From Allocoleopsis franciscana PCC 7113 (lineage in GTDB: Bacteria > Cyanobacteriota > Cyanobacteriia > Cyanobacteriales > Coleofasciculaceae), in NCBI RefSeq assembly GCF_000317515.1, contig NC_019738.1, forward strand, positions 2,503,224-2,567,223: a stretch of 64,000 bases of DNA. The letters run 5' to 3'. Numbering within the stretch: position 1 is the first letter of the stretch; each line of letters begins with the position of its first letter. Positions 53,891-62,052 of this stretch are shown piece by piece. The position numbers and the translations under genes are program-made. The notes under the pieces are model-generated. The model ran no database searches, was not told the DNA's origin, and saw only the letters and a list, made by a program, of their open reading frames with translations.

Positions 53891-55110
53891 TGAAAATTGC
53901 TGTGATTGGTGCTAAAGGATTGCCGGCCAAACAAGGTGGAATTGAACACCATTGTCAAGAAATCTATCCACGCCTTGTCGAACGAGGCCATAGCGTCGAT
54001 CTATTTGCCCGATCCTCATACACAGGGGATATCTCCTTACATCAATATAACGTTAAGGGTGTTAACGTCGTCTCCCTGCCCTGCTTGAATGTAAAAGGTA
54101 TGGATGCTCTACTGAGTTCAGCACTTGGAGCGATCGCATCGAGTGGAACCCGTTATGATATCATCCACTTTCATGCCATAGGCCCGGCTCTGTTTACATG
54201 GTTACCCAGAATTGCTTCCACCGCCAAAATTGTTGTCACCTGTCATGGCTTAGATTGGCAACGTGCCAAGTGGAGCAAAGCATCTAGTTACCTGTTACGT
54301 CTCGGTGAGCGTGCGGCTGTACGCTTTGCCGATGGGTTAATCGTCGTGTCAGAAGACTTGCGTTCTTACTTTAAGCAAACTTATGGTAGAGAGGCCCATT
54401 ACATTCCTAACGCCCCCTCTAAACTGAGTGAATCAGACCCTAACTTTGCTTATGGTAGTTCGCTAGGTTTAACACCAGGCCGCTACATGCTATTTTTGGG
54501 CAGACTGGTACCCGAAAAATGTCCTGATTTACTGATTAAAGCCTTCAACTCCCTCCAAGCAGAAGGATGGAAACTCGTCCTCGTCGGTGGTTCTAGCGAT
54601 ACTCCTGAATTCACCACGCAGCTAAGGAACCTGGCACAAAATAGTGAAGACATCGTATTCACCAACGAACTCCAAGGTGCTCGTCTAGCAGAAATCGTTC
54701 GGGGAGCAGGATTATTTGTACTTCCTTCGGAAATAGAGGGCTTACCGCTAGCTATGCTGGAAGCCATGCAGGCAGGTATCCCTGTGGTAGCTAGCAACCT
54801 TCCTGTACATCAGCGCCTACTGGCTCAAAACCGGGGCTTGCTATTTCCCGTTGGAGATGTAGATTCCTGTATAAACAGCTTGGATTGGGCGGTTCATCAT
54901 CCTCAAGAATTGGCGACAATGGCTCAGGATGGACAAAGGTATATACAGGACAACTATAACTGGGACAACATTATTAGCGAAACGTTGAACTTGTACACCA
55001 AACTCATCCCCTTACCCGCACCATCTGATCCATCATTACTGGCTTCAGAAAATTCCACTCACTGTGATTCTCCCTTAATCGGGGTCGCCAATACCAAAGT
55101 CATTAGTTAA
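53890..55110 (+). CDS. GT4 family glycosyltransferase
   Basis: 406 residues. The start ATG 53890 overlaps the stop of the previous gene (TAATG), so the two are translationally coupled. The N-terminus IGAKGLPAKQGGIEHHCQEI is the Gly-rich acceptor-side loop of GT4 enzymes. The donor domain contains YMLFLGRLVPEKCPDLLIKAF, VLVGGSS and the EX7E motif in PSEIEGLPLAMLEAMQAGIPVV. It is related to but distinct from its neighbour, suggesting two consecutive sugar additions on the same glycan. A palindrome at 55235-55257 follows the operon. Confidence 0.92.
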   Translation: MKIAVIGAKGLPAKQGGIEHHCQEIYPRLVERGHSVDLFARSSYTGDISLHQYNVKGVNVVSLPCLNVKGMDALLSSALGAIASSGTRYDIIHFHAIGPALFTWLPRIASTAKIVVTCHGLDWQRAKWSKASSYLLRLGERAAVRFADGLIVVSEDLRSYFKQTYGREAHYIPNAPSKLSESDPNFAYGSSLGLTPGRYMLFLGRLVPEKCPDLLIKAFNSLQAEGWKLVLVGGSSDTPEFTTQLRNLAQNSEDIVFTNELQGARLAEIVRGAGLFVLPSEIEGLPLAMLEAMQAGIPVVASNLPVHQRLLAQNRGLLFPVGDVDSCINSLDWAVHHPQELATMAQDGQRYIQDNYNWDNIISETLNLYTKLIPLPAPSDPSLLASENSTHCDSPLIGVANTKVIS

Positions 55111-55552
55111 GAGACACACAAGGGGTTCTAAATTGTTGCTGCTACCCTCAATTCTCAAAGAACAGCATAAAAACTGAGTTACGTTGTAGCTTACAATACT
55201 AATTCCTTGGTAATTGCACGGGATACAAGCTGTGAGGGCATGACAATGTCGTGCCCTTATCATCCTGTCAGTGCTGTGACCGAGTTGCTGATCACCCTAA
55301 AAATCGTGGTGTCAAGCTAAGGGCAGCTCAAAAGCGCTTACGCAGCCGTTAGAGAGGCAAGAAACATAATTAAAATTCCTCCCCCTCTCCCCTAATATTT
55401 CTGGAAAAGAATTTTGGGCCGTCCTGAAGTGAAAGACCAAGCAGGGCGATGCCTAGGGTTGTTGCACAGATCTACCGAATATTAGACACAGACTTCTGAA
55501 GACAGAGACAATGGGTGTAAGAGTCACTCAATCTTAAAGGAGTGTCAATATA
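55111..55552. other. Spacer between glycosyltransferases and the HtrA protease
   Basis: 442 bases without a gene. It holds an almost perfect palindrome AGGGCATGACA-A-TGTCGTGCCCT at 55235-55257. It has no T-run behind it, so it is either a terminator of a weaker type or a member of the short palindromic repeats common in cyanobacteria. The rest is featureless to me. Confidence 0.5.
55235..55257. repeat. Short palindrome after the glycosyltransferase operon
   Basis: AGGGCATGACA and TGTCGTGCCCT pair over 11 bases with one G-T pair, around a single central base. The absence of a T-run argues for a dispersed palindromic repeat more than for an intrinsic terminator. Confidence 0.5.
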
Positions 55553-56941
55553 GTGTGCTTGCCGATTCGTATCTGTGGAGGACACAGTTTTATGGAAAAA
55601 TCATCCTACAATTACTCCCCTAATCCAAAATCGAATAACTCAAATCCCTCTACTTCGACAAAAGTCTTGAGCCAATCGTACAACAAGGTTGAATCAAAAC
55701 ACACCAGTACCACAGGTCAGTGCTTTCGGCAGATACCAGCGATTTACCGATTGTTACCTCTGATTTGCACAGGAGTCGCCTTATTGGGTGGCTGCGCTGG
55801 GGTATCTAATAATCTAGCTCCTTCTCAACCGACCAATCCTCAATCCCTTGAGAATTCCCGAACGGAAAACGACAACACCAGCAGGAGTGCCTCAAATCGT
55901 CCACTCGCACCCACTCAGGAAGATACCAACTTTGTTGTGGAAGTGGTCAGGAAAGTCGAACCCGCCGTGGTGCGAATTAATACCTCCCAAACGGTGAGAC
56001 GCCAAGTCCCAGAAGAATTTAACGATCCATTCTTTCGGCGGTTTTTTGGTGACTCGATGCCCACAGAGCCTTCAGAGCGAGTGCAGCGTGGGGTTGGTTC
56101 TGGCTTTGTGATTGAGGGCAAGGGTCTAATTTTGACCAACGCTCATGTTGTCAATAAAGCAGATGTGGTAACCGTATCGTTCTCGGATGGTCGCAGTTTT
56201 GATGGAAAGGTACTGGGGGAAGACCCTGTAACGGATATCGCCGTCGTTCAGATTCCAGCGAATAACTTACCCACCGTTGAACTTGCTAGTTCCACTCAGG
56301 TGCAGGCAGGACAATGGGCGATCGCCATTGGTAATCCTTTAGGTTTGCAAGAAACGGTAACAGTCGGCGTTGTCAGTGCCATAGACCGTTCGAGTAGCGA
56401 CATCGGTGCTAGAGGTAAGCGGGTTCCTTTTATTCAGACGGATGCGGCAATTAATCCCGGTAACTCAGGTGGCCCCCTACTTAATGCTCGTGGTCAAGTG
56501 ATTGGTGTCAACACTGCCATTATTCAAGGAGCACAAGGCATCGGCTTTGCCATTCCCATTGATACCGCTAAACGGATTGCTGACCAACTGATTACCAAGG
56601 GAAAAGTTGATCATCCCTTCCTCGGTGTGCAAATGGTGCCCCTTACCCCAGAAATTAAGCAACGCTTGAATAATAGTCGTAATAGTAACGTTCAGGTTGA
56701 GGCCGATCAAGGAGTTCTAATTGTTCAGGTTGTTCAGGGTTCTCCAGCCGATCAAGCCGGACTCAAACCTGGAGATGTGATCCAATCGATTAATAATCAG
56801 CCTGTGACTAAAGCTGAACAAGTCCAGCAGCAGGTGGAAACGAGCGGCGTGGGGGGTCAGTTACCCTTAAAAATCCAACGCGGAGGACAGACTCTGACTT
56901 TAACCGTACAACCGGCCCCCTTACCCGCTCGCATACAGTAG
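55553..56941 (+). CDS. HtrA/Deg-family serine protease with PDZ domain
   Basis: 462 residues from GTG 55553 (AAGGAGTG upstream); ATG 55592, with GGAGG 11 bases before it, is an equally good start. A hydrophobic segment ending LLGGCAGVS suggests a lipoprotein or membrane anchor. The trypsin-like domain has the full triad: His in [13 protein letters not shown], Asp in [11 protein letters not shown] and Ser in [12 protein letters not shown]. One PDZ domain follows ([23 protein letters not shown]). It resembles cyanobacterial HhoA/HhoB/HtrA, which degrade damaged proteins in the periplasm or thylakoid lumen under light and heat stress. Confidence 0.95.
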   Translation: MCLPIRICGGHSFMEKSSYNYSPNPKSNNSNPSTSTKVLSQSYNKVESKHTSTTGQCFRQIPAIYRLLPLICTGVALLGGCAGVSNNLAPSQPTNPQSLENSRTENDNTSRSASNRPLAPTQEDTNFVVEVVRKVEPAVVRINTSQTVRRQVPEEFNDPFFRRFFGDSMPTEPSERVQRGVGSGFVIEGKGLILTNAHVVNKADVVTVSFSDGRSFDGKVLGEDPVTDIAVVQIPANNLPTVELASSTQVQAGQWAIAIGNPLGLQETVTVGVVSAIDRSSSDIGARGKRVPFIQTDAAINPGNSGGPLLNARGQVIGVNTAIIQGAQGIGFAIPIDTAKRIADQLITKGKVDHPFLGVQMVPLTPEIKQRLNNSRNSNVQVEADQGVLIVQVVQGSPADQAGLKPGDVIQSINNQPVTKAEQVQQQVETSGVGGQLPLKIQRGGQTLTLTVQPAPLPARIQ

Positions 56942-57327
56942 CTAATCGCTCTTGACAGACTCCTTAAAATTTCCTGGCTTCAATCTCTCCTACTTGCTCG
57001 AATGGGGGAGATAGAACGGGGTTGGGTATCAACACGGTTTTCAGCCTAATCCCATTGGTAGTTTCTGTTGAAACTAACTGCACCTGAATTTAGAGCAGTC
57101 GTAGTGATATTGAAATCAAAAACCTCACTAATGAGATATTTTTAGATGCCTAAATATTACTCTTTTGGAAGTTTTCATCGTGACCCAATTTATGCATTTA
57201 AGTTCAAATGAAAGAACTTCAGAAGTTAATGCTTTGGAGATAACTTTAGAAATAGGCAACTAGAGGGAAGTCATTCCTCTAATTTTATGTTTTTCTAGAG
57301 AAAAGGCTGTAGTTAGGAGGATTTTAG
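56942..57327. other. Spacer upstream of a small membrane-peptide gene
   Basis: 386 bases with no credible gene. AT-rich toward the right, where the promoter of the 58-residue gene is expected. No clear hairpin or repeat seen. Confidence 0.4.
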
Positions 57328-57504
57328 ATGAACAATGAAGATACTTTCAATCTGGGTTTAGCCTTTTTTCTGAATACGGCTTTAATCGTTGGTTTCATCC
57401 TCGCTATTTCGTTAAGCTCTTTACCCCAGTGGCAAAACACTGTAACCCCGGATGAGGCTCCAACCATTCTTAATTCAAGCGCAAGTTTATCAAAAAATAA
57501 ATAA
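57328..57504 (+). CDS. 58-residue single-span membrane protein
   Basis: A short frame starts at ATG 57328 with a strong AGGAGG ten bases upstream and ends at TAA 57502-57504. The product begins MNNEDTFNLGLAFFLNTALI and has one hydrophobic span of about 22 residues, then a polar tail. Size and topology resemble small subunits of photosynthetic or stress-related membrane complexes, but I cannot name it. The excellent ribosome-binding site is the main reason to believe it. Confidence 0.6.
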   Translation: MNNEDTFNLGLAFFLNTALIVGFILAISLSSLPQWQNTVTPDEAPTILNSSASLSKNK

Positions 57505-57575
57505 AAGGTTCTGTCTGATAGAGCTACCCATAGATAGGGTTATCCTTCTTGATTGATAGCTCTAAGCTGATGAAC

Positions 57576-57839
57576 CTATCTGGGAAAACACTTCCGTAGA
57601 GTGACCTGACCGGCCAGTCCATTTTCGCGGGGCGAGGCGAAGTGAACAACCTCAATTACACTAAAGCATGGTCCCACGGTATGGAGTTGCCCTTCAGCAA
57701 ATGAGATTAACTCTCCCTGACAAGGAAGTCGGGATAATTCAACTAATTTCCCGTTTAAATCTTCCAATTCAGCAGAGTAATCCTTATGCGATCTCCTGGG
57801 AGCATTCTCGAACATGAGTTGGACTTTAACGAGTTCCAT
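57576..57839 (-). CDS. Hypothetical small protein
   Basis: 87 residues starting MELVKVQLMFENAPRRSHKD. The pattern of short strands (LVELSRLPCQGELISFAEGQLH, CFSVIEVVHFA) suggests a small all-beta domain. I do not recognise the family. It is divergent from the MscS channel gene, with no signal peptide. Protein-like composition supports a real gene; function is unknown. Confidence 0.55.
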   Translation of the reverse strand: MELVKVQLMFENAPRRSHKDYSAELEDLNGKLVELSRLPCQGELISFAEGQLHTVGPCFSVIEVVHFASPRENGLAGQVTLRKCFPR

Positions 57840-58023
57840 TGGCAGTGCTTTCCCTCTGCAAATTTTTGCTGGTCTTCATTACTTTGCCATCGATGGGGCA
57901 TTGTTTTTGCAAAATTACGCCTATCTGCCGCCGATAGCCTAGTACAAACTACTGACCAAAGGCAGATTTAGAACGGCTTCCTTTTCATTACAATCAACAG
58001 CGTTGTCCAAAGCTGGAAAAGTA

Positions 58024-59037
58024 ATGAATCCCCAAGAATCGGTATCAACAGCATGGGGAAAAATGCAGGCTATGCTCGATGGCCTGATCGTCATGCTGCC
58101 CAATATTATCTTGGCTGTCATCGTCTTCGCCATCTTTTTCTTCACGGCTAGAGGGATAAAGTCTTTAGTCAGACGTGTTACTCGAAGGCATCGGCAGGCC
58201 AGAAACCTAGGACTGGTACTGGGACGTTTGTCGCAAGGAACTATTCTTTTAGTTGGTCTATTTGTCGCATTATCCATCGTCATACCTTCATTTAAAGCTG
58301 GAGATTTGATTCAACTGTTGGGTATCAGTGGTGTGGCGATTGGTTTTGCCTTCCGCGACATTCTGCAAAACTTTCTGGCGGGAGTCCTGATTCTGTTAAC
58401 TGAACCGTTCCAAATCAATGACCAGATTGTGTTCAAAAGTTTTGAGGGAACGGTAGAAGAAATTCAGACACGCGCTACAACAATCAGAACCTACGATGGG
58501 CGTCGCGTTGTCATCCCAAATTCTGAGCTGTTTACGAATTCAGTAACGGTGAACACCGCCTTTGACAACCGCCGTTTAGAGTACGATGTGGGCATCGGCT
58601 ATGGTGACAATATTGACCGGGCTAAGGAGTTGATTTTAGAAGCGCTCGCCAGCGTGGAAAAAGTTTTACAAGACCCACCTCCTGAAGTTCTGGTGATGGA
58701 ACTAGCTGAGAGTACTGTCAATATCCGTGCTCGCTGGTGGATCGCACCGCCGCGACGGGCAGATGCACTCGACACACGGGATCAGGTGCTGACGGCAATC
58801 AAGAAAAAGCTGACGGCTAATGGTATTGATTTACCCTTCCCAACGCAACAAATCCTGTTTCACGACCAAACCGAGGAGACAGATGGCGATCGCTCTCGTC
58901 AGCGTGAAGGGTGGCCTGCCGGAAACAAACAGGTGCCAAAGCCTCGTAGCATCGGGGGTTCCCTCAGAAAGCTTGTCGAAATGCAGGGGCAAAGAGACGG
59001 CAATGGAAGTAATGGAAGTAATGGTCTGACTGGGTGA
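58024..59037 (+). CDS. Small-conductance mechanosensitive channel, MscS family
   Basis: 337 residues from ATG 58024; a TTG seven codons earlier is less likely. Three membrane helices are followed by the MscS beta domain: the pore helix GDLIQLLGISGVAIGFAFRD leads to QNFLAGVLILLTEPFQINDQI and RRVVIPNSELFTNSVTVNT, all typical. The C-terminal 50 residues are polar and low-complexity (GNGSNGSNG). The channel opens under membrane tension to release solutes at osmotic downshock. It is convergent with the Yip1-family gene. Confidence 0.93.
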   Translation: MNPQESVSTAWGKMQAMLDGLIVMLPNIILAVIVFAIFFFTARGIKSLVRRVTRRHRQARNLGLVLGRLSQGTILLVGLFVALSIVIPSFKAGDLIQLLGISGVAIGFAFRDILQNFLAGVLILLTEPFQINDQIVFKSFEGTVEEIQTRATTIRTYDGRRVVIPNSELFTNSVTVNTAFDNRRLEYDVGIGYGDNIDRAKELILEALASVEKVLQDPPPEVLVMELAESTVNIRARWWIAPPRRADALDTRDQVLTAIKKKLTANGIDLPFPTQQILFHDQTEETDGDRSRQREGWPAGNKQVPKPRSIGGSLRKLVEMQGQRDGNGSNGSNGLTG

Positions 59038-59046
59038 GCGGAGGAT

Positions 59047-59598
59047 TTAAGAACTTTTGTAAACTTGAACAAATCCGATCGCCACGTGAACCAGAGGCCA
59101 ACCCACTAAACAGATCAACGCCGCCCAGCGAGTTTTGATATCTAAACCTTGGCGGACGGCTACAATTACAGCTAACAAACTCCAGAGGGCTAATAACAGC
59201 TCAATGGGTCGTCCAAACAAAGGAATTAACGTTAAAAAGTTTAGGACTTGGGGAGCGTAGGCAAAACCAATAGGAATCAGCAAATCACTATATGTTAAAG
59301 AATCTCGTTTAAGCCACTGTCCAATCTTCCAAATGGTTAACGTCCAAAAATAATATCCTCCCACCACACTCAGTCCATCAATTAGTAGGGATAAGGCGAG
59401 AATAGGCAATGTCGCTCGATTAATCACTAAGATGATCGCACTACCCAAAGCATGGGATACCGCCGCTAAGATCACAATGGTTCGGGCTATGCGCTGATTT
59501 TTAGGGGTATTACGCGCATTCTCATAAAAATCTCCATCTAAAGTCAGTGCCTTCCGCAAGGTCGCCCATAAATTCCATTGTCTATGTGTATCACTCAC
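59047..59598 (-). CDS. Yip1-family membrane protein
   Basis: 183 residues with five hydrophobic segments and the Yip1/DUF1282 arrangement (ALTLDGDFYENARNTPKNQR, then AALSHALGSAI-like helices and IGFAYAPQVLNFLTLIP). These proteins are membrane-embedded, widespread in cyanobacteria and of unknown function. It starts at ATG 59598 and lies nine bases from the stop of the convergent MscS gene. Confidence 0.82.
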   Translation of the reverse strand: MSDTHRQWNLWATLRKALTLDGDFYENARNTPKNQRIARTIVILAAVSHALGSAIILVINRATLPILALSLLIDGLSVVGGYYFWTLTIWKIGQWLKRDSLTYSDLLIPIGFAYAPQVLNFLTLIPLFGRPIELLLALWSLLAVIVAVRQGLDIKTRWAALICLVGWPLVHVAIGFVQVYKSS

Positions 59599-59866
59599 AG
59601 CAAATTTCTACAGCTCAGGATAGATTACAGAGTTAATAGAATATTGTTTGATGAGACAAACTACAATAAAAAGCTTAATTTTTTCTGAAAATCATTAAGA
59701 TCGATTAACAAATGTCCGGCATTGATGCTCTCTTCCCCAGTCTAACGCCCTAAAAAATTACCATTTGCGCGTCATGGCGAGAGGCGAATACACCCTACAT
59801 CTTACATTTAAGTAGGTCTATCTACTGAGCTGAACAAAGCTTTCTTAGGAACTGTCGCGGTATTAA

Positions 59867-60880
59867 ATGCTAAAGCTAATCGGTTCAATACTTTTGTGGC
59901 TTCGAGGCGGAACCTTGAAGCTATTGGGTTTAACTGGAATCATTCTCCTTATTTGGGGAACCCTCTCACCTGTGGGAACGTTGGTTTGGTGGGCGAACGA
60001 AGCTGAGAGCTTAGCTTTTAAGAAGAATCGCTCCAAGCGCTTACCTGCTGCTCAGAATGCGAGTGCGATCGCTAAATCTTCAAAAATTAATTGTTATATT
60101 GTTTTTTTGCCGGGAGTCGGAGATTTTTCCGCTAATCAGTTAACTCCTGGAGAAGAGTTTTTTTTAGACCGTTTAGTTAAACTTCATCCTAATTGTGTGA
60201 TTGTTTCGGATGTTTTTCCCTACTCAGCCGCTAATGAAAGTCTTGGCGGAAGACGTGTTTTAGCTCCTCTTTGGGGTTTTGCAGAGGAGGCAGACGGCTG
60301 GCTGAAAAATGCAGATATCCTGATCAAAATTCGCAATCTTTGGCGATTCGCAATTTCCGTAGATGATCGCTATGGCCCAATTTATAACCAGGGAATTGCC
60401 AGCGCCATTCTCGACCGGATGAATGCGGCTTATTCCATACCCCGAAACTCTAGCCAACCCGTAAAAATTATTCTGATTGGTACCAGTGGAGGGGCGCAAG
60501 TGTCTCTAGGTGCAGCGCCGTATCTTAATCAGTGGCTAAATACTCAAATTTTTGTGCTTTCTGTGGGAGGTGTCTTTTCAGGCCAAGAAGGCTTCAAGGC
60601 AACAGAACATGTTTATCATCTCCAAGGTCGTCAGGATTGGATTGAAGATATCGGTAAAATTATATTTCCATCACGCTGGCCTTGGACGGTTGCGTCTCCG
60701 TTTAATCAAGCCGTTAGTCAGGGGAATTTTACGGTTAAAACCATAGGTCCCCAAGCTCATGATGGTGCTACAGGCTATTTTGGAGAAAAACAGGTCAGAC
60801 CGAACATCACGTATGTAGATTTAACACTTCAAGAAGTGAACAAATTACCCATTTGGTCAGAAAAGAAATCATCGAATTGA
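59867..60880 (+). CDS. Membrane-anchored alpha/beta-hydrolase-like protein
   Basis: 337 residues. Two short hydrophobic segments near the N-terminus (ILLWLRGGTLKLLGLTGIILL) suggest a membrane anchor. The rest looks like an alpha/beta hydrolase: the first strand and loop YIVFLPGVGDFSANQL, a nucleophile elbow IILIGTSGGAQVSLG (G-T-S-G-G) and a late QAHDGATGYF that may carry the catalytic His. The substrate is unknown. It is followed by the ZIP-like gene on the same strand. Confidence 0.7.
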   Translation: MLKLIGSILLWLRGGTLKLLGLTGIILLIWGTLSPVGTLVWWANEAESLAFKKNRSKRLPAAQNASAIAKSSKINCYIVFLPGVGDFSANQLTPGEEFFLDRLVKLHPNCVIVSDVFPYSAANESLGGRRVLAPLWGFAEEADGWLKNADILIKIRNLWRFAISVDDRYGPIYNQGIASAILDRMNAAYSIPRNSSQPVKIILIGTSGGAQVSLGAAPYLNQWLNTQIFVLSVGGVFSGQEGFKATEHVYHLQGRQDWIEDIGKIIFPSRWPWTVASPFNQAVSQGNFTVKTIGPQAHDGATGYFGEKQVRPNITYVDLTLQEVNKLPIWSEKKSSN

Positions 60881-60956
60881 GAATCCTTTATCCTCCTGAA
60901 GATACTTGTAGCCTATAGGACTATATGAAAATCTGATAAGGTGTTCGATAACTTGG

Positions 60957-61730
60957 TTGAATAGAGTGTTCGCTGCCTCAGAGCAAGCCGTCTCCAATCC
61001 TTCCCTTCCGTGGCTTTCGGCACTCTTTGCCATAGGTCTAGCTATTATTCACCTCTATTGTGGCAAGCTACGATTCCTGGATGAGATTCCCCGCAGTCGC
61101 TGGCTTTCGATGGCAAGTGGTGTATCGGTGGCTTATGTATTTGTTCACTTGCTGCCAGATTTGAATGCCAGACAAAAGGCGATCGCACAAACGGGCGCTC
61201 TCGGCTTTCTAGAACACCACGTTTACCTCATAGCGCTTTTGGGACTTGTCGCTTTCTATGGACTAGAGCGAACCGTCAGGACATCCCACAAACGTGAGCA
61301 GAAATCCCCAGGGGAAGAAACGATTGAATCGGGTGTTTTTTGGCTGCATATTGCCTCTTTCGCCCTTTACAATGGCCTGATTGGTTATCTGCTAAGCCAT
61401 CCGGAAACACCCGATATTCAGAGCTTATTCCTATTTTTCATAGCCATGGGTTTGCATTTCATCGTTAATGATTATGGCTTGCGTCAAGACCATCAAGGCG
61501 ATTATCAGAGTAAGGGGCGCTGGATACTAGCCGCCGCGATTATTGTGGGATGGGTAATCGGACAAGGAACAGAAATTCATGAGGCGGCGATCGCTGTTTT
61601 GTTTGCCTTCTTAGCCGGCGGAATCATACTCAACGTTCTCAAAGAAGAGCTACCCGAAGAGCGCAAGAGCCGCTTTTGGGCTTTTGCAGTGGGGGCGATC
61701 GCTTATAGTACACTCCTGCTCACCCTCTAA
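60957..61730 (+). CDS. ZIP-like integral membrane protein
   Basis: 257 residues from TTG 60957 (a GTG at 60966 is also possible). Seven or eight membrane helices are seen. Segments VSVAYVFVHLLPDL, a late HEAAIAVLFAFLAGGIILNVL and EELPEERKSRFW resemble helices IV, V and VII of ZIP metal transporters, but the usual HNxxD motif is not visible. Metal transport is possible but not shown. It stands alone between the hydrolase gene and the two-partner-secretion locus. Confidence 0.7.
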   Translation: MNRVFAASEQAVSNPSLPWLSALFAIGLAIIHLYCGKLRFLDEIPRSRWLSMASGVSVAYVFVHLLPDLNARQKAIAQTGALGFLEHHVYLIALLGLVAFYGLERTVRTSHKREQKSPGEETIESGVFWLHIASFALYNGLIGYLLSHPETPDIQSLFLFFIAMGLHFIVNDYGLRQDHQGDYQSKGRWILAAAIIVGWVIGQGTEIHEAAIAVLFAFLAGGIILNVLKEELPEERKSRFWAFAVGAIAYSTLLLTL

Positions 61731-61812
61731 TCGCCTCCCACACGGATGCTGTATTCTGGGACAGTCATCTAGATGAGTTTGCATGATTTAGCATCTATAT
61801 TTAAATGAATCT

Positions 61813-62052
61813 ATGCAAACAAATTGGGTAACCTCTGACCCGCCAGTGGAAAATAGCAATAGGGATGACTCTTCAGCCAATCCCCATCGCTCAGTTCCCG
61901 CCGAAAGCAACGTGCCCAAAACTCCGGCACTCGTAGAAGCACAAGGGTGGATCTACGGGCAGAATGGCGAAGTAATTCTCACCGCCCAAGCTCCTACTGT
62001 TACACCCCACAATCCCTTACTGACACCTGCGGCTTCGTGTAATGCTAAGTAA
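61813..62052 (+). pseudogene. C-terminal remnant of a TpsA-type exoprotein
   Basis: 79 residues. The end, LVEAQGWIYGQNGEVILTAQ followed by APTVTPHNPLLTP, matches the conserved C-terminal tail of cyanobacterial filamentous-haemagglutinin-like (TpsA) secreted proteins, as I recall them. The thousands of bases that normally precede it, with secretion domain and beta-helix repeats, are missing. The TpsB gene starts inside its last codons (ATG 62044). It looks like a deleted exoprotein gene whose tail was kept beside its exporter. It may still be translated as a short peptide; the ATG has no clear ribosome-binding site. Confidence 0.6.
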
